Positions 10,230-17,548 of a stretch of 34,198 bases of DNA are shown piece after piece. Each line of letters begins with the position of its first letter. The stretch's first letter is position 1. The stretch is from Paludisphaera soli. Lineage in GTDB: Bacteria; Planctomycetota; Planctomycetia; Isosphaerales; Isosphaeraceae. Made by a program: the position numbers and the translations under genes. Below the pieces are notes generated by a model. That model ran no database searches. It saw only the letters and a program-made list of their open reading frames with translations, and was not told where the DNA came from. The stretch spans positions 1-34,198 of the forward strand of contig NZ_JAALJI010000042.1 of assembly GCF_011064595.1 (NCBI RefSeq), given 5' to 3'.

Positions 10230-10540
10230 GCCGACGGTCGGCGGCGGGTCGATCGTGCGCTCCGGAGTCGCTGGCAGAGCCGGGACATCGGCGGCAGGGC
10301 GTGGGCCAGCAGGGGCGGGAGATCCCGGGTCTGCGGGAAGGAATCGTCGGGCAGGTCGGTCCAGGAGGCCGGTGCGGCCGACCGCCGTCCGTCGGGCAGT
10401 TGCAGGACGAGCCATGGTGAGTCCTCCCTCCAGAAGTAGTCCGTCACGGTGGCGAACAGGTCGCCGACGTCGCGGCGGTGGCGCTCGAGGATACCGACTC
10501 GTAGACCGCCGATGTGAAATGACTGTGGGGTATGTCGCAC
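10226..10540 (-). CDS. DUF5372-like accessory protein of recombinase element 2
   Basis: Starting at GTG 10540 the 104-aa product contains LRVGILERHRR, VTDYFWREDSPWLVLQLPDG and PASWTDLPDD, followed by a C-terminal helix PPMSRLCQRLRS. The ASWTDL box and length resemble the DUF5372 (Y4bD/Y4pK-type) family that I recall lying next to recombinase and transposase genes. It is the first gene of a three-gene operon with overlaps at both later junctions. Its start lies inside the right terminal repeat of the element. Molecular role unknown. Confidence 0.55.
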   Translation of the reverse strand: MRHTPQSFHIGGLRVGILERHRRDVGDLFATVTDYFWREDSPWLVLQLPDGRRSAAPASWTDLPDDSFPQTRDLPPLLAHALPPMSRLCQRLRSARSTRRRPSA

Positions 10541-10550
10541 CGCTCCGCAG
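10523..10550 (-). repeat. right imperfect inverted repeat of recombinase element 2
   Basis: Read on the minus strand it is CTGCGGAGC, then CGACATA and CACAG, matching 8210-8237. It marks the point where module 3's recombinase frame leaves the family. Confidence 0.45.
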
Positions 10551-10985
10551 CCCCAGCAACATTCGGTCGTTCGGATCGGTCGGGTCGTACACGCCGTCGG
10601 CGTCCGCGAGCAGGACCTGGAACAGGCCGCACAGCTCCAGCAGTTGATACCAGTCCTTGCACGACCGCGACAGCCGGCTCATCTCGCGGCCGAACACGAC
10701 GCCGACGTGCCCGAGCGACACCTCGGCGAGCAGCCGCTGGAACCCCGGCCGGTTCTCGACGGACGCGCCGCTGATCCCCTGGTCGTCGTCGATCACCAGG
10801 ACCCGGTCGTCGGCCCAGCCCAGGGCGACGGCCCGTCGTCGCAGTTGGTATTGCAGGTCGGCCGATTCGCGGTCCCCGGCGACCTGCTGCGGGGTGGACT
10901 GGCGGACGTAGACGACGGCGAGGCGGTCGCAGTGCCGGGGCCGGATCTTGTGGGCGAACGGCGAGGCGGCGTCAATGCGGCTCAT
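10545..10985 (-). pseudogene. serine recombinase module 3, N-terminal catalytic domain only
   Basis: ATG 10985 opens a second truncated recombinase: VVYVRQSTPQQVAGDRESAD with the catalytic Ser, VIDDDQGISGASVENRPGF, REMSRLSRSCKDWYQLLELC and YDPTDPNDRMLLGL. It breaks at the same motif as module 1 and then reads straight on, in frame, through the start of element 2 down to the small-ORF stop at 10110 (291 codons in all). The recombinase domain and zinc ribbon are absent. Sequence differs clearly from module 1 and element 2, so it is not a recent copy of either. Confidence 0.8.
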
Positions 10986-11153
10986 GCGTCCCCTCCGCTG
11001 GTGCGTCGGGGCCGGCGAGTCGCTCCGCGAGCATCAGACCGAGTCGCCGGAGCAGCTCCTCCCGATGGCCGGACGGCAGGTCCTGCCACCGAGGCCCGGT
11101 CGGTCGGGGCGGGTTCAGGCGCGGGGGGGGACGGGGATGGGTCGGTCGGGCAT
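10972..11153 (-). CDS. small ORF of recombinase module 3, possibly joined by frameshift at a C8 run
   Basis: ATG 11153 opens MPDRPIPVPPRA and stops at 11115-11117. The C8 run (G8 at 11123-11130 on the plus strand) sits just before the stop. A -1 shift, or one extra C, leads into RLNPPRPTGPRWQDLPSG, a helix HREELLRRLGLMLAERLAGP, and a stop at 10972-10974 that overlaps the recombinase ATG at 10985. The arrangement is the same as in module 1 (leader ending P-P-R-A-stop, C run, same shift direction). It could still be decay. Confidence 0.45.
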
Positions 11154-11264
11154 AGTGCAGCTCCTTCGGCGCTGGCGTGATGCTCCTGACAGAAGCGGGC
11201 CAGGTCGAGCAAGGCCCACGGACACGCGACTACCTCCGTTGTATCCTCGCCGACAACGTCTTTG

Positions 11265-11999
11265 TCGATAGGTGGTCGTCCTCCGCTCCTTTTTCAAGCT
11301 CGCGAAGAAGCTCTCCATCGGCGCGTCGTCCCAGCAGTTGGCCCTCCGGCTCATGCTGCAGGCGATCCCGTGGCCGGCCAAGAGCCGCCGGTAGTGCTCG
11401 CTGGCGTACTGGCTGCCCCGGTCCGAATGGGCCACCAGGCCGGCGCCCGGCAGCCGCCGGGAGACGGCCATCTCCAAGGCGTCGACGACCAGCCGGCTGT
11501 CGATCCGCTCGCCCATCGACCAGCCGACGATCCGCCGGGAGTGCAGGTCCTCCACCGCCGCCAGGTACAGCCAGCCCTCGCGGGTCGGGATGTAGGTGAT
11601 GTCGGCCGTCCAGACCCGGTCCGGCGCCGCCGGCTCGAACTGGCGGTCCACGACGTTGTCGGCCACCGGGCGGTCGTGGTTCGAGTCGGTCGTGCACCGG
11701 AACTTCCGCTTGGTCTTGGCGGCGACCCCGTGCTCGCGCATCAGCTTGGCCACCGTGTTGACGCAGCACGCCTCGCCCCGAGCCGCCAACTCGGCGTGGA
11801 TGCGCGGGCTGCCGTAGCGGGCCTTCACCTCGGCATGGATGGCCTTGATCGAGATCACCAGGGCCTCGCTCCGCCTCGTCCTGCCGCTCGTCGGCCTTCC
11901 CCGCCAGTCGTAGTAGCCGCCGGGGGAGAGGGCCAGGACCCGGCACATCAGCCGGACCGGCCACCGGTCCCGGTGGGCCTCGACGAAGTCGTACCTCAT
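11265..11999 (-). pseudogene. IS3-family OrfB (transposase catalytic part), truncated C-terminus
   Basis: ATG 11999 overlaps the OrfA stop; the functional product would come from a -1 shift in OrfA. The HTH_21 region (MRYDFVEAHRDRWPVRLMCR, RYGSPRIHAEL) and the integrase core are present: DDE residues in VWTADITYIP, VAHSDRGSQYAS and PMESFFASLKKE. After KKER the sequence diverges (about 11265-11290). The usual tail with YNxxRxHSALGYLSP is missing, and the frame runs into the recombinase module. Removal of the last 30-40 residues probably inactivates it. Confidence 0.8.
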
Positions 12000-12292
12000 G
12001 ACGACTCCCTGGCGAAGAAGGCCGTCGCTTTTTTCAGGATGTCGCGCTCCATCGTCAGCCGCTTGTTCTCGGCCCGGAGGCGGCGCAGCTCCTCCTCGAG
12101 GGCCGGTGGGTTGCCGTTGCCGGGGAAGGCCTGAGCGCCGCCCGCGGCCAGCGCCGTCTTCCAACTCCGCAGCAGGCTCTCTCCCAGGCCGAGGTCGCGT
12201 GCGACCTCAGCGATACTCCTGCCCTGCTCGGTGACGAGCTTGACCGCCTGTACCTTGAACTCGGGGGTGAACGTCCGTCGCGCCTTCGCCAT
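11996..12292 (-). CDS. IS3-family OrfA (HTH DNA-binding protein)
   Basis: I start it at ATG 12292 because AGGAGG lies about 8 nt upstream; the 103-aa form from 12307 has no such site. The 98-aa product reads MAKARRTFTPEFKVQAVKLV with a Tnp_1 helix-turn-helix (GRSIAEVARDLGLGESLLRSW) and a leucine-zipper-like C-terminus (LEEELRRLRAENKRLTMERD). It would bind the element ends and, by -1 frameshift at the A6G motif (T6 at 12029-12034), be fused to OrfB. Confidence 0.88.
   Translation of the reverse strand: MAKARRTFTPEFKVQAVKLVTEQGRSIAEVARDLGLGESLLRSWKTALAAGGAQAFPGNGNPPALEEELRRLRAENKRLTMERDILKKATAFFARESS
12028..12034 (-). promoter_or_regulatory. programmed -1 frameshift site of the IS3-family element
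   Basis: The minus strand reads A-AAA-AAG within the codons for I-L-K-K-A, close to the OrfA end. This is the standard slippery heptamer type of the IS3 family, producing the OrfAB transposase. Confidence 0.65.
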
Positions 12293-12355
12293 CACTGTCC
12301 TCCTCACGTGAGCTTACGCTCTTGTCGGAGCGCTCGCCAATCGTGGGGAAGTCCA

Positions 12356-12409
12356 GACCTCAGCCTGGACAAGAAGATGCTCCAGGACGTCCTGTCAAAA
12401 AAAGTCTGA
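12356..12409 (+). pseudogene. IS3-family OrfA, last 17 codons only
   Basis: The frame D-L-S-L-D-K-K-M-L-Q-D-V-L-S-K-K-V ends at TGA 12407-12409. This is the typical C-terminus of OrfA in IS407/IS2-like members. Everything upstream is gone, replaced at about 12340-12355 by sequence next to the divergent IS3-family element. The A7 run at 12397-12403 is the remaining frameshift site into OrfB. Confidence 0.7.
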
Positions 12410-13263
12410 CCCCGGCCAGGCGACGCGAGGTGGCGGAGCGTCTGAAGGCGGCCTACGGGGCGAGCGAACGCCGCACGTGCGCGGCGTTGCGCTTCCCGCG
12501 GGCGAGCCTGCGGTACGTCAGCCGTCGCGACCCGCAGGACGCCCTGCGGGTCCGCCTCCGCGACCTGGCCGGGGCCAGGTTCCGCTACGGCTATCGGCGG
12601 CTGCACGTCCTGCTGCGTCGCGAGGGCTGGGAGGTCAACCACAAGCGGACGTATCGCCTCTACGCCGAGGAAGGGCTGGCGATGCGGGCCAAGACGCCCC
12701 GTCGCCACGCCAGCTCTCAGGTCCGCACGACGCGGCCGGCCGCTGAGGCGGCCAACCGCGTCTGGGCGATGGACTTCATGAGCGACGCCCTCTCGGATGG
12801 GAGACGCTTCCGCGTCCTGACGATCGTCGACGCGTACACCCGCGAGGGCCTGGCGGCCCTCGCGGACCTCCGCTTCACGGGCGACCAGGTCGTCCGGGCG
12901 TTGGAGGGGGTCGTCGCCGAGCGTGGCTCGCCCGCGAGCATCCGGGTGGACAACGGCCCGGAGTTCGCCGGCAGGTCGCTGGACCTGTGGGCGTACTTCA
13001 GCGGCGTGACGCTGGATTTCAGCCGCCCGGGCAAGCCGACCGACAACGCCTTCATCGAGGCGTTCAACGGCCGGCTGCGGCAGGAGTGCCTGGACCCGAA
13101 CTGGTTCTTGTGCCTGGACGACGCCCGGGCGAAGATCGAGGCGTGGCGGTCGCGCTACAATCGCGAGCATCCGCACAGCTCCCTGGGCTACCTGGCCCCC
13201 GAGGAGTTCGCATCAAAGAAGGCCGGGGAGGACGGGCCGATCACCGCCGCCGAAGTCTCATAA
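12397..13263 (+). CDS. IS3-family (IS407-like) OrfB transposase, needs frameshift; start lost with OrfA
   Basis: The frame is open from the A7 slippery run and reads KKSLTPARRREVAERLKAAY, an HTH_21 part (RFRYGYRRLHVLLRREGW), and a complete rve integrase core with DDE residues in VWAMDFMSD, IRVDNGPEF and NAFIEAFNGRLRQECL. The C-terminal NREHPHSSLGYLAPEEF is intact. It stops at TAA 13261. OrfB of this group is normally made as an OrfAB fusion. With OrfA missing, no good start codon or RBS is visible, so it is probably not expressed. Length (289 codons from the slip site) is normal. Confidence 0.85.
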   Translation, partial: KKSLTPARRREVAERLKAAYGASERRTCAALRFPRASLRYVSRRDPQDALRVRLRDLAGARFRYGYRRLHVLLRREGWEVNHKRTYRLYAEEGLAMRAKTPRRHASSQVRTTRPAAEAANRVWAMDFMSDALSDGRRFRVLTIVDAYTREGLAALADLRFTGDQVVRALEGVVAERGSPASIRVDNGPEFAGRSLDLWAYFSGVTLDFSRPGKPTDNAFIEAFNGRLRQECLDPNWFLCLDDARAKIEAWRSRYNREHPHSSLGYLAPEEFASKKAGEDGPITAAEVS

Positions 13264-14025
13264 TCCCTGGACTCGAAGAGGGGGCAAGCGCAACCGTCTC
13301 GGGCGGGGACGTCCGCCGCCCGTCGGTCCTCCGCCGGCCGAGGACCATTGACGTGGACGTGTCGCGCACGCGTGCTGCACAGCCGACGTCCGATCGACGA
13401 TCGAGTCGGGCGAGGTCGTCGAGCCGGCCGCGCCCGGCACCCGGCCTGACTCCCGACCGTCCCCGCCTCGGTCGGACGCAGGGTCGGAATCTCGTCGGCG
13501 TGCCGATCCGGACGCTCGTCGCAACGGGGCCGCCCGACGCCGAGGGATCCCCACGCTTCGAGGCGGAGCAGGGGGCTCGATCCTCCGGCGGATCGGAGCG
13601 AACAGTCGCTGGAGTCCTCCGCCCTCGAGCCGTCGCGTACGCGACGCCCGTTCGCATCGATTGAATCCCGGGATTCAGGACGCTCGGGCCGCTCGTCCGA
13701 CGCTCGAGCCGGCGTAGGGGCCGCGACCGTCCATGTCGCGCCCTCCCCGGGACGACCCGCCGACGTCCGACGTCGCGCGGCCCGAGCCGCCCGCGTCGGA
13801 GATCGCTGGCGACGTCCCAGGAGGCGAGCCCGTCGAGATGGATCCGCCCCTTCATCTCGCGGGAGCTAAAAAAGAACCGACCCCCGGGCAGGGCCTGCGA
13901 GCCCGCCGTCCCCCCGGCCGCCGCTCGACGCCCGGCCGTCGAACTCGAGGGGGACGGTCGGGCTGGGATGGATCCGGCCGCCGCGGGCCGACGCCTCGCG
14001 GGCCGAGGACGGACGGCCCTGCAGG
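13264..14025. other. 762 bp without a supportable gene
   Basis: Long open frames cross it on both strands, as expected from high GC, but they are Arg/Pro/Ser-rich and show no domain. The only clear structure is the perfect 16-bp palindrome at 13662-13677. The section after it (13740-13880) could hold control signals but shows no clear promoter. Confidence 0.5.
13662..13677. repeat. perfect 16-bp palindrome
   Basis: TGAATCCCGGGATTCA is its own reverse complement. It could be an operator, a transposon-end remnant or a hairpin seed. No gene start lies close by. Confidence 0.6.
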
Positions 14026-14754
14026 TCAGGACCGGGCCGGCGGGCGCGACGGCCTGTCGAAGCAGATGCGGCAGCGTTCGCAGCTGATCGGCGGGCAGGA
14101 CCTCGGGACGGCCTGCTCGTACGGGCAGACCAGCACGCAGTTGGCCCGCTTGAGCGGCCCGGACCGGCGGACGCGGAAGGCCAGGTCGGCCGACGCCGGC
14201 ACCGATCCGGGCGGCTCGCCCGGCCCGATCATCCAGGCCGTCCGGACGCCCGGGTCGCGGGGCGGGGGGCCGGAGTCGCGGTCGCCGGAATACCACAGCC
14301 GCACGTTGGGGAGGCCGGCGAAGTCCGCCAACGCCCCGCGGATCTCCGGGGCCCTCCAGGACCTCGTGTAGGCGAAGAAGACGGTCGAGCGGCAGATCCG
14401 CGCGGCCTCGGCCCAGAGGCCGACGTAGCCCGCCGAGTGGAAGTCGCCCGAGCCGTGGACGCGGACCACGCGGACGAAGTCGCGGCGGACCTGATCGACC
14501 AGGTCGGCGACGAACCCGGGGCCCTCGGCCCGGGCCAGGTTCCGGGCGTGGCGAGTCTTCACGGATGGGAAGGCGAAGCGGCCCGAGCGCGCGTAGCAGG
14601 ACGCCCGGCACGCCGGAGTGGCCCCGGGGCAGGCGGCGACCGCAGGGGTCGAGAAGGTCCAGATCAGCTCCCGCCCCAGCTTCGAATTCCCCCGGCAGAG
14701 CAGCGGGGGGCGTGTGCCGGGGGCGGGCGCGAGGAGTTCGAGGCGATTCGACAT
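14026..14754 (-). CDS. Gp88-like protein (phage-type, function unknown)
   Basis: I start it at ATG 14754, preceded by CCAGGAG about 7 nt upstream; the frame is open much further (to 15381) but that part is Arg/Pro-rich and unlike a protein. The 242-aa product starts MSNRLELLAPAPGTRPPLL and has the family-like phrase NSKLGRELIWTFSTPAVAAC, then CPGATPACRASCYA, VRVHGSGDFHSAGYV, FFAYTRSW, and a C-terminal Cys cluster (LVCPYEQ ... CERCRICF). Seven or more cysteines suggest metal binding. This matches the Gp88 family known from phages and mobile DNA, whose role is unknown. It stands alone between gene-poor stretches. Confidence 0.75.
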   Translation of the reverse strand: MSNRLELLAPAPGTRPPLLCRGNSKLGRELIWTFSTPAVAACPGATPACRASCYARSGRFAFPSVKTRHARNLARAEGPGFVADLVDQVRRDFVRVVRVHGSGDFHSAGYVGLWAEAARICRSTVFFAYTRSWRAPEIRGALADFAGLPNVRLWYSGDRDSGPPPRDPGVRTAWMIGPGEPPGSVPASADLAFRVRRSGPLKRANCVLVCPYEQAVPRSCPPISCERCRICFDRPSRPPARS

Positions 14755-16428
14755 GGGGCGGCTCCTGGAAGTCGGCCCGGTCCGGTCCCGGGCCGGCGGC
14801 CCGGCGTGCGTCCGGGCTCGTGCGGGTCGGTCGGTGACGCGCGAGGACTCGCCGGGGCCGAGGTGCCGGCCGGCGAGTCCTCGCCCGAGAGGCTCGGGGG
14901 TGCGGAGGTCGAGTCGCGGGGCCGCGTCGGGCGACCTTCGCGAATCCGAGGTGGGGGAGGGGCCGACCGCCACGCCGTGCGGCCCCCGGACGCACGCAGC
15001 CCCAGGCGGCGGGGAACGCCGCGAAGCGGGGCCGGCCCGCCCGAGCCGCGAGCACCGGCCGGGGACGCCCGACCCCTCGGCGATTCCGACGCGGGAAGGA
15101 GGGACCTCGTCCCTGAGCTCCCTTTCCTCCCGAGTCCATGGTCGGCGATTTACCCCGACCACGCGGCGTTCGGGCTGCGGATGCCGTCGCGAAGCAGGTC
15201 GAGGGTCTAACGGGCCCCGTCTCTCGATGACGCGATTCCACCGCGGATTAAGCGGAGACGAGGAGGGGGGCGGCCCACAGGGGCCGCTCGGGCGGGATAA
15301 ACTCCTCTGACTCTCTACCGACCTCCCCGATCTTCGGGGCGGGCCCCCGTCTCGGATCGTCCGGATCCGACGTTCGGGCACGTTTGCGAGGTCGAGTGCA
15401 GGCGTCGCAGGCCGAACCGACCACGGCCCCGCTCAGGTCCAGCTCATGCGACACCTCCTCTCGCGTCCTGCGGAGTCGCACGGCCGGCGTGGGAAGCCGA
15501 AGAGCGATCGGCCAGACCGGGTCGGCTACGCTGGAATCGATGCTGCTCCTCGCCGAACCGGTCCTCCCTCCACCGGAAGGGGAGCGTCGTCCGCCCCTGG
15601 GTTCTGGGCCTCGGTGAGCTCGCCTGCCTTCCGATCGGAGCGAATGACGTCGTCGCCGGGCACGGCCGCGGACGCACCGTCCTCCGGGACGTCACCCTTC
15701 GCCGAGACGGCCCCATCGCCGCGGCGGCCCCGTCCCCGGACGTGAGCAGCCGAACTGAGGCTCACCCTCGCGCCCGGAGGAACTGGCCATGCGGATGCGG
15801 ACACGCGACATCCCGCCGGGACTCGCCGGGACGAGAAGACGGACGACCGATCCTCCAGCCCCATGCCGGGTGTTGTCGGGCCGCTCGGAATCCATTCAGC
15901 GGAACCGTGACAAGGACACTATTTCCGACGCCCGCGACGAGCACTCCCGGCTTCCAAGCCCACTCGCCGGCGAACACGTGCCAGCAGCTCGGATCTTCGA
16001 AGTCCCCGTCCAGTTCGTGCATCGGGACGCTTCGCCACGCTGTCTCCCCCCGCTCGATCGAAGGCGGCTCGGACGCGACGAGAGAGACCCTACGATGACG
16101 GGAGATCCGGATGTTCGGTGGTGAAGGAGGACGACGCTCGCTTCCCCGCCGACAAGCTCATCCAGGACGCAGTTACGCTGGGCCGGCACGTCGGCGTATT
16201 CGTCCCGATTCTTGGGATAACGCTTCGATCCGGGCGGGCTGTGGAAGCTCCCTCATCGCGCCGCGAAGGCCGCCCCAAGTCGATGCGACACCGGCTCGCA
16301 GCCGGGGAACTAGGTGGACCAGTCGTCGAGCATTCGAGGCACCAACCCGAGGCCAGACGGTTCCCGCCCCAGATGACGGCGCCTGGTCATCGGTCCGGGC
16401 ACAGGACCTGGACGCCCCCGTTCAACAC
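14755..16428. other. about 1.67 kb without a supportable gene
   Basis: All six frames were considered. Open frames exist but are Arg/Ser/Pro-rich shadows. Two short stretches look slightly more protein-like and may be gene remnants: minus strand 15890-16022 (MHELDGDFEDPSCWHVF then GEWAWKPGVLVAGVGNSVLV) and plus strand 16118-16210 (VKEDDARFPADKLIQD then AVTLGRHVGVFVPILG). Neither has a family I know or a convincing end. Confidence 0.5.
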
Positions 16429-16430
16429 TA

Positions 16431-16461
16431 CTGACTCCAGCATGGCCAAAGTGACACCGGT
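16431..16461 (+). repeat. IS630 left terminal inverted repeat
   Basis: CTGACTCCAGCATGGCCAAA and the following GTGACAC correspond to the right end read on the minus strand (CTGACTCCAGTATAGTCAAA then GGAACAC). The first ten bases are identical. Confidence 0.85.
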
Positions 16462-17492
16462 CACAAGCGGAGCGGGATCTCGGCGTGGCGGATGAACGAG
16501 GCCAGGAGTTCGGGCCGTCGTCGCAGGTCCGACAACTCCCGGCACAGCCGCAATCTCAGTTCGGCGGTGTCTTCGGGGGCGTAGTTGGGCAGGCGGTGGT
16601 ACTTGGTCCAGCCCCACACCCCCTCGTCCGGGTTCGCCTCCGGGGCGTAGCCGGGGAAGTCCTCGGCGACGATCTCCGGATGCTTCGCCAGGTAGGCCTT
16701 CACGAGGCCCGACCGGCCGTGGATCCGGCTCCGATCCCAGAGGATCGTCATCGGCCCGCCGAGGCGGGACTTCAGGCCCTTCAGGAAGGCGACGGAGTCC
16801 TCGCCCCGGGCGTTGGCGTCGTCGGGCAGGAGGCGGAAGTAGAGGTTGGGCCTGCGTCGCTTCGGGCTGACGGTCACGGCGCTGATCGCCGAGATCCGCC
16901 CCTTGCGATGCCACGCCTCGACGAGCGGCGTGCGGCCCCTCGGGGCGTACGTGCGACGGACCACCGGCGTGAGCTGGAAGCCCGACTCGTCAAGAAAGAC
17001 CAGGTGGGCTCGCCGCTCGCGAGCCTCTTCGAGGATCCGAGGGAGCTCCTCGGCCCTTCAGTGGGCGGTCCGCTCTTCATCCCGCTGCCGGGCCTTCTTC
17101 TGCGGCCGCTGGCTGCTCCAACGCAGCCGCCGCCGGAGGATCTTGCGGACGTGTTCGACGTGGTACTCGACGCCGAAGCGACGACGGACGAGTTCGGCGA
17201 CCCGGCCGGCGCTCCACAGATCGTTGGGCCAGCCGTGGGCCCGGGCGCCTTCCAGCAGCAGGCGCTCCAGCTCCCGAAGCCGCTCGTCGGCCAGCCGGGG
17301 CCGGGGGCCGGGATGGGGCCTGGCGGCCAGGGCCTCGGGGGACTTCTCGGCCAGGGCGAGCCAGCGATACAGCGACGTGCGGCCGACGCCGAGGATGCGG
17401 GCGACGACGGTGGGCGACTCCCCCCGCCGCATCAGTTCCACGGCGTGGCGACGGCGACGTTCCAGTTCCTGCGCGGTTCCAACGGGTCTCAT
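16461..17492 (-). pseudogene. IS630 transposase with one in-frame opal codon
   Basis: ATG 17492 starts MRPVGTAQELERRRRHAVEL, a helix-turn-helix (GESPTVVARILGVGRTSLYRW) and the HTH_29/33 linker (RLADERLRELERLL, WSAGRVAELVRRRFGVEYHV). At 17058-17060 a TGA follows E-R-T-A-H; the same frame goes on with RAEELPRILEEARERRAHLV, the first Asp in VFLDESGFQ, second in ILWDRSRIHG and the Glu/Asp motif in APEANPDEGVWGW, to the stop at 16461. The TGA sits where relatives usually have Trp (TGG), so one G-to-A change on the coding strand would break it. Otherwise it is full length (about 343 codons). Confidence 0.85.
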
Positions 17493-17515
17493 GCCCTTAC
17501 TACGACGAAAGCCGC

Positions 17516-17546
17516 ACGAGTGTTCCTTTGACTATACTGGAGTCAG
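17516..17546 (-). repeat. IS630 right terminal inverted repeat
   Basis: Minus strand starts CTGACTCCAG at 17546 and matches the left end. TA at 17547-17548 completes the target duplication. Confidence 0.85.
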
Positions 17547-17548
17547 TA

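Larger units (their letters stand above)
8210..10550 (-). mobile_element. recombinase element 2 (2.34 kb), bounded by imperfect inverted repeats
   Basis: The unit holds three overlapping minus-strand genes (10226-10540, 10110-10229, 8254-10113). Its ends, 8210-8237 on the plus strand and 10550-10523 on the minus strand, match at 19 of 28 positions by my hand alignment. They share CTGC-GAGC, CGA-ATA and CACAG blocks. Both flanks are N-terminal halves of other serine recombinases that read towards the element. The ends could be recombination half-sites or terminal repeats. The exact borders are inferred. Confidence 0.5.
11265..12310 (-). mobile_element. IS3-family element, 3' end lost
   Basis: OrfA and OrfB are in the classic overlap with an A6G slippery site, and the left part of OrfB is cut where recombinase module 3 begins. 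No terminal inverted repeat could be matched because the left end is missing. It lies back to back with another truncated IS3-family element at 12356-13263. Confidence 0.75.
16431..17546 (-). mobile_element. IS630-family insertion sequence, complete ends, TA target duplication
   Basis: The left end CTGACTCCAG (16431) and right end CTGGAGTCAG (ending 17546) begin imperfect inverted repeats of about 30 bp that also share CAAAG and CAC further in. TA flanks both sides (16429-16430 and 17547-17548), the target duplication expected for IS630/Tc1-mariner elements. The 1116-bp length is normal. The transposase on the minus strand is interrupted once by an in-frame TGA. Confidence 0.88.

Noticed and set aside
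8128-10647. 839-codon open frame on the plus strand
   Set aside because: It is antisense to the intact serine recombinase and its accessory genes and is Arg/Pro/Leu-rich with no domain; a shadow of high GC.
13241-15241. 666-codon open frame on the minus strand overlapping the Gp88-like gene
   Set aside because: Another frame across the same DNA; Arg/Pro-rich and without the ordered Cys motifs or RBS of the Gp88-like gene.
15325-15338. Short CCCCGA/TCGGGG hairpin
   Set aside because: Only 5-6 bp in very GC-rich DNA with no gene end nearby; expected by chance.
14755-15381. N-terminal extension of the Gp88-like frame (451 aa in total)
   Set aside because: The extra 209 residues are low-complexity Arg/Pro/Ser sequence; an RBS-supported ATG at 14754 gives a compact protein beginning right before the conserved part.
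16485-17531. 348-codon plus-strand open frame
   Set aside because: Antisense to the IS630 transposase, whose domains and terminal repeats are clear.
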